A stretch of DNA of 64,000 nt from Burkholderia pyrrocinia (GTDB taxonomy: Bacteria; Pseudomonadota; Gammaproteobacteria; Burkholderiales; Burkholderiaceae). How positions within the stretch are numbered: the stretch's first letter is position 1; each line of letters opens with the position of its first letter. The notes below the pieces were generated by a model. It saw only the letters and a program-made list of their open reading frames with translations, was not told the DNA's origin and did not search any database. The position numbers were made by a program, and so were the translations under genes. The DNA is taken from positions 1,922,001-1,986,000 of the forward strand of contig NZ_CP011504.1 of NCBI RefSeq assembly GCF_001028665.1, given 5' to 3'. Shown here one piece after another: positions 1 to 8,346 of this stretch.

Positions 1-2
1 CG

Positions 3-281
3 CAGATCGACGTCTGCGGCAACCTCGCCGCGCAACTGCATCGGGGGGAGCGCGCGATCGTGGGCGTGATGATCGAGTCGTTCCTCGTCGAGGGGCGGCA
101 GGACCTGGTGCCGGGCACGCCGCCGGTGTTCGGCCAAAGCATTACCGACGCATGTCTCGGCTGGAATCACACGGCCGAGCTCGTCGAGCAGTTGGCTGCC
201 GCGGCGGTTGCGCGGCGGCGTTCGCCAGCCGGCTTCATCGCGCACGGCGCCGCCGTCGCGATGCAGGCCGTTTCCTACTGA
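3..281 (+). CDS. DAHP synthase, class I (3' end only)
   Basis: This is the C-terminal ~92 residues of a class I 3-deoxy-D-arabino-heptulosonate-7-phosphate synthase, the first enzyme of the shikimate pathway (PEP + erythrose 4-phosphate). The visible part carries the family's C-terminal signatures GVMIESFLVEGRQDL and GQSITDACLGW, including the Glu of the metal site in VMIES. The gene runs off the left edge. It ends 13 bp before the Rieske oxygenase gene, so the two are probably co-transcribed. A DAHP synthase beside a second shikimate kinase and a prephenate dehydratase suggests dedicated precursor supply for the adjacent biosynthetic genes rather than housekeeping aro function (inference). 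Confidence 0.9.
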   Translation, partial: QIDVCGNLAAQLHRGERAIVGVMIESFLVEGRQDLVPGTPPVFGQSITDACLGWNHTAELVEQLAAAAVARRRSPAGFIAHGAAVAMQAVSY

Positions 282-294
282 AAGAGGAGCTCTC

Positions 295-1554
295 TTGAAC
301 TCACCCATCGACATCGCCCGCGCGCTCGACTGGAAAGGCGACGGCGCCAGCCGCACGCCATACGAGGCGTACACGAGTGAAGCGCTGTACCAGCGCGAAC
401 TCGAGCGCCTGTTCTACGCGAATCACTGGTGCTACATCGGCCTCGAAGCCGAAGTGCCGTCTCCCGGCGATTTCCAGCGCACGGAAGTCGGCGAGCGATC
501 CGTCGTGATGACGCGCACGGAGGACGGCGAAATCGTCGTCTTCGAAAACGCGTGCGCGCACCGCGGCATGCAGTTCTGCCGCGAGCGCTCGGGGAAAGCG
601 AAGGATTTCCACTGCCCGTATCACCAGTGGAACTACGACCTGAAGGGTAACCTGATCGGCGTGCCGTTCCGGCGCGGCGTGCGTCAGGGCGGCACGATCA
701 ACGGCGGCATGCCGGCGGATTTCGATCCGGGCAAGCATGCGCTGCGGCGCCTGCGCGTGTCGACGCGCGGCGGTGCCGTGTTCGCGTCGTTCGACGAGAA
801 CGTCGAGTCGTTCGAGGATTTCCTCGGCCCGCGCATCCTGCCTTATTACGATCGCCTGTTCCACGGCCCGAAGCTGACCGTGCTCGGCTACACGCGGCAG
901 CGCGTGCCGAGCAACTGGAAGCTGATGGTCGAGAACATCAAGGATCCGTATCACGCCGGGCTGCTGCATACCTGGTTCGTCAACTTCGGCCTGTGGCGCG
1001 CGGACAATCCCGCCAAGCTCGTGACCGACGCGCATCACCGGCATGGCGCGATGGTGTCGATCCGCAGCGGCGGCGGCGGCGGCGAGGTGACCCACAACGT
1101 GACGAGCTTCAAGGATCGCATGACGCTGCACGACGACCGCTTCCTCGATGTCGTGCACGAACCGTGGTGGGGCGATCCGACCGTCGTGATGCTCACGCTG
1201 ATGCCGAGCGTCATCATCCAGCAGCAGGTCAATGCGCTGTCGACGCGCCGCATCCGGCCGATCAGCCCGGGCGTGTTCGACTACGTGTGGACGCATTTCG
1301 GTTTCGAGACCGACACCGAGGAGATGACGCGGCGCCGTCTGCGCCAGGCCAATCTGTTCGGGCCGGCCGGCTTCGTGTCGGCGGACGACGGCGAGGTCAT
1401 CGAATGCGTGCAGCAGAGCTTCGAGCAGATCCAGCACGGCAACGTCTACAACGAACTCGGCGGCCGGCAGATCGACGAGCAAACCGACCATATGGTCAGC
1501 GAAACGCTGGTGCGCGGCATGTACCAGTACTGGCGCCAAGTGATGGAGGCCTGA
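295..1554 (+). CDS. Rieske oxygenase large subunit (salicylate 5-hydroxylase / anthranilate dioxygenase type)
   Basis: 419-aa alpha subunit of a Rieske non-heme iron aromatic-ring hydroxylase. The [2Fe-2S] motif is C87-X-H89-X17-C107-X2-H110. The mononuclear-iron segment is [10 protein letters not shown] (H220, H225). Stretches such as [19 protein letters not shown] are characteristic of the NagG/AndAc subgroup, which hydroxylates ortho-substituted benzoates such as salicylate or anthranilate. I chose TTG at 295 because a strong GAGGAG Shine-Dalgarno lies at 284-289 and the protein then starts like the family. The small subunit follows at once. The substrate is unknown; a hydroxylated aromatic or tropone intermediate is possible given the shikimate and ACAD genes nearby. 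Confidence 0.9.
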   Translation: MNSPIDIARALDWKGDGASRTPYEAYTSEALYQRELERLFYANHWCYIGLEAEVPSPGDFQRTEVGERSVVMTRTEDGEIVVFENACAHRGMQFCRERSGKAKDFHCPYHQWNYDLKGNLIGVPFRRGVRQGGTINGGMPADFDPGKHALRRLRVSTRGGAVFASFDENVESFEDFLGPRILPYYDRLFHGPKLTVLGYTRQRVPSNWKLMVENIKDPYHAGLLHTWFVNFGLWRADNPAKLVTDAHHRHGAMVSIRSGGGGGEVTHNVTSFKDRMTLHDDRFLDVVHEPWWGDPTVVMLTLMPSVIIQQQVNALSTRRIRPISPGVFDYVWTHFGFETDTEEMTRRRLRQANLFGPAGFVSADDGEVIECVQQSFEQIQHGNVYNELGGRQIDEQTDHMVSETLVRGMYQYWRQVMEA

Positions 1555-2082
1555 ATGAGCACGATCACGACACGAACGGGCCGTCCGGCCGCCGAGCCGC
1601 ACGCGGGCGGCGCGAGCTTCGAGGATTTCTATTCACTCGTCCAGCTCAACGCGCGGTATGCGGCCGTGCTCGACGGCGGCGACTGGGATGCGTGGCCGGA
1701 ATTCTTCGTCGAGCAATGCCGGTACACGGTGGTGCCGCGCGAGAACCACGAGCGCAACCTGCCGCTCGCGGTGATGGATTTCGAGAGCAAGGGCATGCTG
1801 AAGGATCGCGTCTACGGGATCAAGGAGACGCTGTTCTTCGACCCGTACTACCAGCGCCACGTGATCGGGCTGCCGCTCGTCACGTATCTCGACGACACGG
1901 CGATCGAGGCGGAGACGAACTACGCGGTGCTGCGCACGAAGACCGAGCAGATGAGCGACGTGTACAACACGGGGCGCTACCTGGACCGGATCGTGCGCAC
2001 GCCGCAGGGGCTGCGTTTCGAGTCGCGCATCTGCGTCTACGACAGCGAGATGATTCCGAACTCGCTGATTTTCCCGATCTGA
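1555..2082 (+). CDS. Rieske oxygenase small (beta) subunit
   Basis: 175-aa beta subunit with the NTF2-like cone fold that packs against the alpha subunit in heteromeric ring hydroxylases. It has no cofactor of its own. The segment [18 protein letters not shown] near the N-terminus and the [25 protein letters not shown] region are typical of the family. The ATG directly follows the TGA of the large-subunit gene, indicating translational coupling. Length is normal for NagH/AndAd-like subunits (~160-180 aa). Confidence 0.9.
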   Translation: MSTITTRTGRPAAEPHAGGASFEDFYSLVQLNARYAAVLDGGDWDAWPEFFVEQCRYTVVPRENHERNLPLAVMDFESKGMLKDRVYGIKETLFFDPYYQRHVIGLPLVTYLDDTAIEAETNYAVLRTKTEQMSDVYNTGRYLDRIVRTPQGLRFESRICVYDSEMIPNSLIFPI

Positions 2083-2096
2083 ACGAGGTGCCGAAA

Positions 2097-2447
2097 GTGA
2101 CTATGGAATGGATCGATGCGGTCGCGCCGGAAGCGGTGCGCACCGACGGAATACTCGGCGTCTGGGTGGGCGGCCGCGACATCGCGCTGTATGCGGTCGG
2201 CGACGAGATCTTCGCGACCGAGAACCAGTGCACGCACGGCGACGCGCGACTGAGCGACGGCTTCCTGCTCGACGACGAGATCGAATGCCCGCTGCATCAG
2301 GGGCGCTTCAGCGTGCGGACCGGCATTGCGCTGTGCGCGCCGCTGACGACGTGCGTGCGTACCTATCCGGTGAAGATCGAGAACGGCCGCGTGTTCGTAC
2401 AACTCGCGCCGGCCGATGCGGCGGCGCCGGCGGAGGCGCGATCATGA
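2097..2447 (+). CDS. Rieske-type ferredoxin of the oxygenase
   Basis: 116-aa [2Fe-2S] ferredoxin that would pass electrons to the oxygenase. Rieske ligands are C45-X-H47 (CTH) and C64-X2-H67 (CPLH). I prefer GTG 2097 because AGGTG at 2086-2090 is well spaced; ATG 2103 is the alternative. No ferredoxin reductase is encoded in this operon or elsewhere in the window, so the reductase must lie to the left of the window or be shared from another system. The stop overlaps the next start (ATGA). Confidence 0.88.
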   Translation: MTMEWIDAVAPEAVRTDGILGVWVGGRDIALYAVGDEIFATENQCTHGDARLSDGFLLDDEIECPLHQGRFSVRTGIALCAPLTTCVRTYPVKIENGRVFVQLAPADAAAPAEARS

Positions 2448-2755
2448 GCGCGTACGTGGTGTTCGATATCGACGTGCACGACGTCGACGCATACCAGGCG
2501 TACCGCCGGCTCGGCGCGCCGACGGTGGCCGCGTACGGCGGGCGCTTCCTGGTGCGCGGCGCGGAAGTCGAGACGCTGGAAGGAGACTGGGCACCGAAGC
2601 GCGTCGTCGTGCTCGAATTCGAGTCGGCGGAGCGCGCCCGCGAGTGGTATCGGTCGGAAGGCTATCAGGCGGCGAAGCGGCTGCGCGAGCCGGCCGCGCG
2701 GACGATCGGCATCCTCGCCGACGGCTACGTGCCGGCCGCCGGCGATCCGCGTTAA
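2444..2755 (+). CDS. DUF1330 family protein
   Basis: 103-aa protein of the DUF1330 family (dimeric alpha/beta ferredoxin-like barrel). It shows [18 protein letters not shown] at the N-terminus, then [18 protein letters not shown] and [19 protein letters not shown]. Family members are small and of unknown enzymatic role, often placed in catabolic or biosynthetic operons. The start codon overlaps the ferredoxin stop (ATGA), so it belongs to the Rieske operon and may act on the unstable product (inference). It is the last gene before a strong terminator. Confidence 0.85.
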   Translation: MSAYVVFDIDVHDVDAYQAYRRLGAPTVAAYGGRFLVRGAEVETLEGDWAPKRVVVLEFESAERAREWYRSEGYQAAKRLREPAARTIGILADGYVPAAGDPR

Positions 2756-2769
2756 GCGGTGCAGGTGAA

Positions 2770-2809
2770 GGGGCGCCGCGCCGTGTCGATCGGCGCGGCG
2801 CCCCTTTTT
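2770..2809. terminator. Rho-independent terminator between convergent operons
   Basis: Perfect 13-bp G+C-rich stem (2770-2782 with 2792-2804), 9-nt loop, then five T on the + strand (2805-2809). It follows the DUF1330 stop by 14 bp and terminates the Rieske operon. The stem can also serve the convergent efflux operon, although the A/T tail on that side is poor. Confidence 0.9.
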
Positions 2810-2817
2810 CATTTGCG

Positions 2818-4356
2818 TCACGCGTGGCGGTAGCGGATCGACCAGACCGTCAGCAGCGTCGCGCCGAACAGCAGCAGGCAGCCGAACGAGAAGTCGTTCA
2901 GCGCGAGCATGTGCGCTTCGACGTCGATCGCATGCGAGACCGACGCGAGCGCGCCGGACGGCGACAGCCCCGCGTGATCGAGCCGCGCGAACCAGTCGCC
3001 GGACGCGAAATCGTACGGCGTGATGTGGTCGACGAGATAGGTGTTGTGCACGCGGGAGCGGCGCTCGAAGTAGGTCGGCGCAACCGACGTCGCGACGCTG
3101 GTGCCGATCCGCCGCAGCGCGTTCTGCAGCCCGGATGCCGCGGGCAGCCGCTCGCGGGGCAGCCCGGCGAGCGAAAGCGACACGAGCGGCGTGATGAAGA
3201 ACGCGGTGGCGGCGCCCATCAGCAGCGAATTGGCGGCGATGTCGCCGACCGTCACGTCGCTGTTGAAATGCATGCGCCAGAACGACGCGGCGCCCCAGCC
3301 GACGAGCGCGACGGTCGCGAGCAGGCGCGGGTCGGTGCGGCCCTGGAAGCGGCCGAGCAGCGGCGCGATCACGATCCCCGCGAGACCGAGCGGCGCGGTG
3401 GCGATGCCGGCCCAGGTGGCCGTGTATCCCTGCTGGGTCTGCAGCCACAGCGGCACGAGCACCAGCGCGCCGAAGTAGAGCCCGAAGCCGACCGTGATCG
3501 CGAGCGTGCTCGTCGTGAAGTTGCGGTCCGCGAACAACCGCAGGTCGACGATCGGGTGGCTGTCGGTCAGCTCCCAGAGGATCAGCGCGACGAACGACGC
3601 GGCGCCCACGACCGCCAGCATGCGGATTTCGTCGGAGGCGAACCAGTCGAGGTTCTGGCCGCGGTCGAGCAGCAGCTGGAACGAACCGAACGCGGCGGTG
3701 AGCAGCAGCAGCCCGACGACGTCGACCGGCAGCCGCCGCGTCGCGTTGTCGCGTCCCGCCAGCAGCCGCGCGAGCACGCCCAGCACGAGCACGCCCGGCG
3801 GCACGTTCACGTAGAAGATGTACGGCCAGCTCAGGTTGTCGGTGATCCAGCCGCCGGCGATCGGCCCGAGCACCGGCGCGACGAACGTCGTGGTCTGCCA
3901 CACGGCCAGTGCGACGTGGCGGCGCGTCGACGGGAACACCGCGAGCAGCAGCGCCTGGGACAGCGCGGTGATCGGGCCCGACGCGGCGCCCTGGAGCGCG
4001 CGAAACAGCAGCAGCGACTCGAAGTTCGGCGCCATCCCGCACAGGACCGACGTGAGCACGAACAGCAGCACCGACACGCGGAACAGCCGCACCTGGCCGA
4101 AGCGCTGCGTGAGCCAGCCGGTGAGCGGCAGCGTGATCGCGAGCGGCGTCGCGAACGAGGTCAGCATCCACGTGCCCATGTCCGGTGCGACGCCGAGATC
4201 GCCCGCGATGGTCGGGACGGCGACGTTCGCGATCGTCAGGTCGAGCGTCTGCATGAAATTCGCGACGCTGACCGCGATCGCGACGAGCGCCAGCGGCATG
4301 CCGGCGAGCGGTTCCAGCGGCAGTTTCGGCGCCGCGTTCCGGGCGAAGAAGCGCAT
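2818..4356 (-). CDS. EmrB/QacA-type MFS drug exporter (DHA2)
   Basis: 512-aa, 14-TM inner-membrane proton antiporter of the DHA2 family. Motif A-like DxxGRR region, LDLTIANVAVPTIAGDLG in TM1 and the motif C region (GPIAGGWITDNLSW) are visible. It lies 2 bp downstream of the HlyD adaptor and completes a tripartite pump with the outer-membrane factor. The position beside a biosynthetic cluster suggests export of, and self-resistance to, its product. It could also be a general drug pump. Confidence 0.9.
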   Translation of the reverse strand: MRFFARNAAPKLPLEPLAGMPLALVAIAVSVANFMQTLDLTIANVAVPTIAGDLGVAPDMGTWMLTSFATPLAITLPLTGWLTQRFGQVRLFRVSVLLFVLTSVLCGMAPNFESLLLFRALQGAASGPITALSQALLLAVFPSTRRHVALAVWQTTTFVAPVLGPIAGGWITDNLSWPYIFYVNVPPGVLVLGVLARLLAGRDNATRRLPVDVVGLLLLTAAFGSFQLLLDRGQNLDWFASDEIRMLAVVGAASFVALILWELTDSHPIVDLRLFADRNFTTSTLAITVGFGLYFGALVLVPLWLQTQQGYTATWAGIATAPLGLAGIVIAPLLGRFQGRTDPRLLATVALVGWGAASFWRMHFNSDVTVGDIAANSLLMGAATAFFITPLVSLSLAGLPRERLPAASGLQNALRRIGTSVATSVAPTYFERRSRVHNTYLVDHITPYDFASGDWFARLDHAGLSPSGALASVSHAIDVEAHMLALNDFSFGCLLLFGATLLTVWSIRYRHA

Positions 4357-4358
4357 CG

Positions 4359-5558
4359 TCAGGCTCCCGGTGCGAGCGGGCGCGCGCCGCTGTTCGCGCG
4401 AATCGTCTCGGCGACGAGCGCATCGCCCGCTTCGTCGTCGTCACGATAGATCGACGTGGCGTCGATCGACCGGCGCGCCTCGGGCGGACGGGCGGGCGGC
4501 GACGCCGATGCGGTGCCGGGGCCGTGATCGACCGGCACCGATGCCGTCATCGACAGGCCGATGCGCAGCGGGTGCGCTTGCAGCTCGGCGGGATCGAGCG
4601 CGATCCGGACCGGCACGCGCTGGACGACCTTGATCCAGTTGCCGGTCGCGTTCTGCGCGGGCACGGCCGCGAAGGCGGCGCCGGTGCCGGCTTCGAGCCC
4701 GACGACGCGCCCGTGGAACACCACGCCGCTGCCGTACAGGTCCGAGAACAGGTCGACCGGCTGCCCGGCGCGCATGCCGCGCAGTTGCGATTCCTTGAAG
4801 TTGGCTTCGACCCACACGTGATCGAGCGGCACGAGCGCCAGCGACGGCGTGCCGGGCGACACGTGCTGGCCGACCTGCACGACCCGGCGCGTGACGAGCC
4901 CGCCGAGCGGTGCGCGTATTTCGGTGCGGCGCAGCGCGAGCGCCGCGCTGCGGACCCGGGACGCCGCCGCGCGCACGAGCGGATTCGTGTCGATCGACGT
5001 GCCGTCGGTGTGCGCGAGCGTCGCGTCGTACGCGGCCTGCTGCGCGTTCAGCGCGGCCGCCGCGCCGTCCATCGTATCCCGCGCGTGGCGCAGATCCTCG
5101 CGCGACACGCCGCCGTCTTGCGCGAGGCTCAGCCGGCGCTGCAGGTCGTCGTTCGCCTTGGACCATTCGGTGCGCCGCACCCGGATCTGCGCTTCTTCGC
5201 GCACCGCGTCCGCATGCGCGGTGCGGTATTGGCGCACCGCGTGCGCGAGTTGCGCGACCGCTTCGTCCAGCGCGAGCCGGGCATCGGTCTTGTCGACGCT
5301 GAACAGCAGGTCGCCCGGACGGACCCAGTCGGCGTTCTGCACGCGCACTGCGTCGACGGTGCCGCCGATCTGCGGCGAGATCTGCACGACGTCGCCGGAC
5401 ACGTACGCATCGTCGGTCGTCTCGGTGCCGCGCGTGGTGGCCCACGCGGCGGCGGCGAGGCCGGCCGCGCCGGCGAGCGCGATGAAGAACCAGCGGAAGT
5501 AGCGCCGGCGCGCGCGTTGCAGCGACGGCCCGGCGGCGGGGGATTCAGGACGGTTCAT
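4359..5558 (-). CDS. HlyD/EmrA membrane fusion protein
   Basis: 399-aa periplasmic adaptor. One N-terminal TM helix (about residues 22-42, FFIALAGAAGLAAAAW) is followed by TTDDAYVSGDVVQISPQIGGTVDAV, the hallmark start of the EmrA barrel. An alpha-helical hairpin (~90-200) and a second biotinyl-lipoyl half with beta-barrel (ALALRRTEIRAPLGGLV, GNWIKVVQRVPVRI) follow. Its ATG overlaps the stop of the outer-membrane-factor gene (ATGA). It connects the EmrB-like exporter to the outer-membrane channel. Confidence 0.92.
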   Translation of the reverse strand: MNRPESPAAGPSLQRARRRYFRWFFIALAGAAGLAAAAWATTRGTETTDDAYVSGDVVQISPQIGGTVDAVRVQNADWVRPGDLLFSVDKTDARLALDEAVAQLAHAVRQYRTAHADAVREEAQIRVRRTEWSKANDDLQRRLSLAQDGGVSREDLRHARDTMDGAAAALNAQQAAYDATLAHTDGTSIDTNPLVRAAASRVRSAALALRRTEIRAPLGGLVTRRVVQVGQHVSPGTPSLALVPLDHVWVEANFKESQLRGMRAGQPVDLFSDLYGSGVVFHGRVVGLEAGTGAAFAAVPAQNATGNWIKVVQRVPVRIALDPAELQAHPLRIGLSMTASVPVDHGPGTASASPPARPPEARRSIDATSIYRDDDEAGDALVAETIRANSGARPLAPGA

Positions 5559-7000
5559 TGCGTGACTCCAGTGGAAGGGGTGCCGCCGAGCGCGGCGATC
5601 AGGCGGGCATGCTCGATCGCGAACGACGCATCCGCACGGGCGACCGACGCGCGATCCTCGAGCAGCCGGCCTTCCGCGAGCAGGACGTCGAGGTAGCCGG
5701 AAATGCCTTTCCGATAGCGCTGCGTCTCGATGGCGTAGGTCTGTTGCGCGCGCGACAGCGCCTCGCGCTGAAGCGCGCGCTGCCGGCCGAGCGTGTCGAT
5801 CTGGACGAGGGTGTCGCCGACCTGCGCGAGCGCGTTGACGACCGTGTCGTCGTACACCGCGACGGCGGCGTTGTAGGCGGCGGTTTGCGCGCGCAGGCCG
5901 GCGCGCAGGCGCCCGCCCTCGAAAATCGGCAGCGTGATCGCGGGGCCCGCGCCGAACGTGCCGCTGTTGCCGTGGAACAGCGCGCGGAAGCCGAAGCTCT
6001 GCACGCCGGCGAAGGCCAGCAGGTTGACGTCCGGATAGAACGCGGCGCGCGCCGCGTCGATGTTCGCCGCTTCGGCTTCGACCCGGTAGCGCGCGGCCAG
6101 CACGTCCGGCCGACGGCCGACCAGCGCCGCGGGCAGGACGGCCGGCATCGGCAGCTCGGCCGCCGGCGGCGCGGCGGGCGTCAGCGCATCGGCGTAACCG
6201 GGCCCCCGGCCGACGAGCGCGGCGAGCCGGTGGCGCAGCCGGGCCGACGCGGCCGCATGCGTGTTGATGTCGGCCTGCGCGTGCGGGATGGGTTCGCTCG
6301 CCCGGAGCACGGCGACCTGCATGTCGAGACCGGCGTCGGCGCGTTGCGACGTGAGGCGGAGCAGATAGCTGTGCTGCTGCAGCGTATCGCGCGCGATCGC
6401 GAGCAGTTGCTGTTCGAGCGCGAGCTGCAGATAGGTTTCGACGATCGCCGCCTGCAGCGACACGGTGGCCGCGTGCTCGAGCGCGCGCTGCTGGTCCGCG
6501 CGCAGCGCGGCGGCGCGCGCCAGCGCGTGCTGCCGGCCGGCGAGGTCGAGATCCCACGACGCGCCGAGGAGCGCCTGCGCGTCGACCTGCCAGTGTCCGG
6601 CCGCGGGCGGCGGCGTCCGGTAGCTGCCGGGCAGGCGCGTCGGCACCGCGCTCGCCGTCGCGCCGAGTTGCGGCAGCAGCGCGGCGTTTTCGACGTCGGC
6701 GTCGGCCAGCGCCTGCGCGACGCGTTCGCGCTGCGCCTGCAGCGTCGGTGCGCCGGCCAGCGCATCGTCGACGAGGCGATCCAGCTGCGCATCGCCGAAC
6801 GCGGTCCACCAGCGCTCGGCGATCGTCGGCGAGCCGGCGCCGGCGGAGCGGATCGCGGCGCCCGCATCGAGCTGCTCGACGGGCGTGATCCGGGCCGCCG
6901 GGAGTTGCGGGCCGAACGGGGCGCAGCCGGCGATCGCGAGCGCGGCGAGCGCGGGAACCAGGCGGCGGGCGCCGCGCGCTCGGTCGAAGAGGAAGGGCAT
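5555..7000 (-). CDS. NodT/OprM-type outer-membrane efflux lipoprotein
   Basis: 481-aa TolC-like outer-membrane factor with a lipoprotein signal peptide; the lipobox LAIAGC lies near residue 25. Two OEP repeats are visible: TLQAQRERVAQALADADVENAALLPQ in the first and PDVNLLAFAGVQSFGF with FEGGRLRAGL in the second. ATG 7000 has AGGAAA upstream. First gene of a three-gene efflux operon (OMF-adaptor-exporter), reading away from the shikimate kinase gene. An AT-rich palindrome 36-59 bp upstream is a likely operator. Confidence 0.92.
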   Translation of the reverse strand: MPFLFDRARGARRLVPALAALAIAGCAPFGPQLPAARITPVEQLDAGAAIRSAGAGSPTIAERWWTAFGDAQLDRLVDDALAGAPTLQAQRERVAQALADADVENAALLPQLGATASAVPTRLPGSYRTPPPAAGHWQVDAQALLGASWDLDLAGRQHALARAAALRADQQRALEHAATVSLQAAIVETYLQLALEQQLLAIARDTLQQHSYLLRLTSQRADAGLDMQVAVLRASEPIPHAQADINTHAAASARLRHRLAALVGRGPGYADALTPAAPPAAELPMPAVLPAALVGRRPDVLAARYRVEAEAANIDAARAAFYPDVNLLAFAGVQSFGFRALFHGNSGTFGAGPAITLPIFEGGRLRAGLRAQTAAYNAAVAVYDDTVVNALAQVGDTLVQIDTLGRQRALQREALSRAQQTYAIETQRYRKGISGYLDVLLAEGRLLEDRASVARADASFAIEHARLIAALGGTPSTGVTQ

Positions 7001-7035
7001 GGTCGGTTTCCTGTGACGCGATGGCGAACGATTTG

Positions 7036-7059
7036 TATCTAAAAATATATCTTTAGATA
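7036..7059. promoter_or_regulatory. AT-rich operator-like inverted repeat upstream of the efflux operon
   Basis: Perfect inverted repeat TATCTAAA-N8-TTTAGATA in an island of very low G+C inside DNA that is otherwise over 65% G+C by eye. A second overlapping palindrome, ATATCT-TT-AGATAT, lies at 7047-7060. It sits 36-59 bp ahead of the outer-membrane-factor start. MarR-family repressors of EmrAB pumps bind sites of this kind; no marR gene is in the window, so the regulator is unknown. Confidence 0.55.
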
Positions 7060-7153
7060 TTATTTGACGATCGGCAACTGGTAGAAATGGCAGTTCGGCC
7101 GAACCGGCCGGCATCGTTGAAACCGCTGAAGGGGACCGATAAGGTCGCGCGGG

Positions 7154-7678
7154 TTACGCGATCGCGAGCGCGTCGAGCGCTGCCGCGAGCGTTTGGGCGA
7201 CGGACTGGCCCGAGGTATCGATGCGGCAGTGCGCGCAGGCGTGGTACAGCGATTCGCGCGCGTCGTGCAGCGCGGCGAGCGCCGCGCGCGGGTCGGCGAC
7301 GTTCAGCAGCGGGCGGGACGCGTCGTCGCGCGTGCGGTGCCACAGGGTGTCGAGATCGCTCGCGAGGTGGATCACGAAACAGCGCTGGCCGAGCCGGGCG
7401 CGCGTATCGGCGCGCAGCACGGCGCCGCCGCCGGTCGCGAGCACGAGCGCCGGCCCGCGCGTCAGCGCGTCGATGACGTCGGCTTCGCGTGCGCGGAAGT
7501 CGCCCGCATGGAATTGCGCCGCGACGGGCGCGCCGAAGCGCCGTTCGAGTTCGCGGTCGGCGTCGACGAACGGCAGCGCGAGCGCGCGGGCCAGTGCGCC
7601 GCCGAGGGTCGTCTTGCCGGCGCCGGGCATGCCGACGAGCGCGATGCGCGTCGGGCCGGCCTGCGGGCGCGGGCTCAC
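7154..7678 (-). CDS. Shikimate kinase (cluster paralogue)
   Basis: 174-aa P-loop kinase that phosphorylates shikimate at O3. Walker A GMPGAGKT at about residues 14-21, the shikimate-binding DADRELERRFG and FRAREADVI segments, ATGGGAVL, and the lid/RPLL region are all present. The start is GTG 7678 overlapping the previous stop (GTGA), placing it last in the pheA-type operon. Divergence from housekeeping AroK (GDFRAREA instead of GExxFRxxE) and its location suggest a dedicated copy that boosts chorismate supply (inference). Confidence 0.88.
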   Translation of the reverse strand: MSPRPQAGPTRIALVGMPGAGKTTLGGALARALALPFVDADRELERRFGAPVAAQFHAGDFRAREADVIDALTRGPALVLATGGGAVLRADTRARLGQRCFVIHLASDLDTLWHRTRDDASRPLLNVADPRAALAALHDARESLYHACAHCRIDTSGQSVAQTLAAALDALAIA

Positions 7679-8346
7679 AGGCGGCTCCGCAGCGACGGGG
7701 CGCGGCGTGTCACGGCGGCGATGCGCTGCATCCGGACGTAATTGGCGAGCGGGTCCAGCGCATCGGTGATGAAGGTGTGAGGCGCGCCGGGGGCCGTGTC
7801 CAGCGCGATGCCGGCGACCACGAGCGAGCCGTCGCACAGTGCGTCGGCGAGCGCGCCGATCCGGGCGCCAAGCGCCGGCGACGCAGCGCCGAGATCGGCA
7901 ACGACGCGGCGCGAGCGCGGCCAGTCGACCGGCTCGGCCGGGCGTGCCGGCCAGCGCGCCAGCAGGCCGCCGGGCAGCGGCGCCGCGGCCCGTGCCGCGG
8001 ACGTTTCGAGCACCCGCCAGGTCAGCGGCGCCGCGGGCAGGCACGCGCGCCAGCGGCCATAGGCGGTCGCCGCGGTGTCGCCGATCGCCACCGCCGGAAG
8101 CTGGAGCCGCGCGCAGCGCAGCAGCAGGCTCGCGGTGCCGGCGGCGTCGGGCGTGCCGCGCACGAACGGCAGCAGCTCCAGTTCGTCGTCGTATTCGGCG
8201 CGCAGCGCGCGCAGCCATCGTCCGGCGGCGAGCGGCAGGCATCCCGCCGCGGCGATGCCGCACAGCACGAGCAGGCGATCGTCGCGACCGTCGCGAATCG
8301 CGAGCAGCCGGGCGGCGACGCGGGACGAAGCGGGCGCCGTCGTCAT
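7675..8346 (-). CDS. Truncated, catalytically dead DAHP-synthase-like protein
   Basis: 223-aa protein that aligns by eye with class I DAHP synthase (~350 aa). GRDDRLLVLCG matches GNDDRLLVVIG, YDDELELLPFVR matches KDELEIVMRVY, LETSAARAAAPLPGGLLAR matches the [23 protein letters not shown] region, and FITDALDPLANYVRMQRIA matches SITDACIGW...LLRQLA. The metal/PEP motif GPCSIHD has become GIAAAGC, the KNGT lysine is gone, and about 120 residues are missing. Synthase activity is therefore unlikely. It sits between the prephenate dehydratase and shikimate kinase genes with overlapping stop/start codons on both sides. A regulatory or scaffold role is possible. Homology is my reading, not a search result. 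Confidence 0.6.
   Translation of the reverse strand: MTTAPASSRVAARLLAIRDGRDDRLLVLCGIAAAGCLPLAAGRWLRALRAEYDDELELLPFVRGTPDAAGTASLLLRCARLQLPAVAIGDTAATAYGRWRACLPAAPLTWRVLETSAARAAAPLPGGLLARWPARPAEPVDWPRSRRVVADLGAASPALGARIGALADALCDGSLVVAGIALDTAPGAPHTFITDALDPLANYVRMQRIAAVTRRAPSLRSRL

Noticed and set aside
301..1602. Long minus-strand open frame opposite the Rieske large-subunit gene
   Set aside because: It mirrors the codon structure of a high-G+C gene, has low-complexity Arg/Ala/His content, and no ribosome-binding site or family. Similar shadows opposite the MFS, HlyD, OMF and ACAD genes were also dropped.
295..2447. Naming the Rieske genes andAc/andAd/andAb or nagG/nagH
   Set aside because: The subgroup fits, but sequence alone does not separate anthranilate, salicylate or other substrates, and the reductase and usual neighbours are missing.
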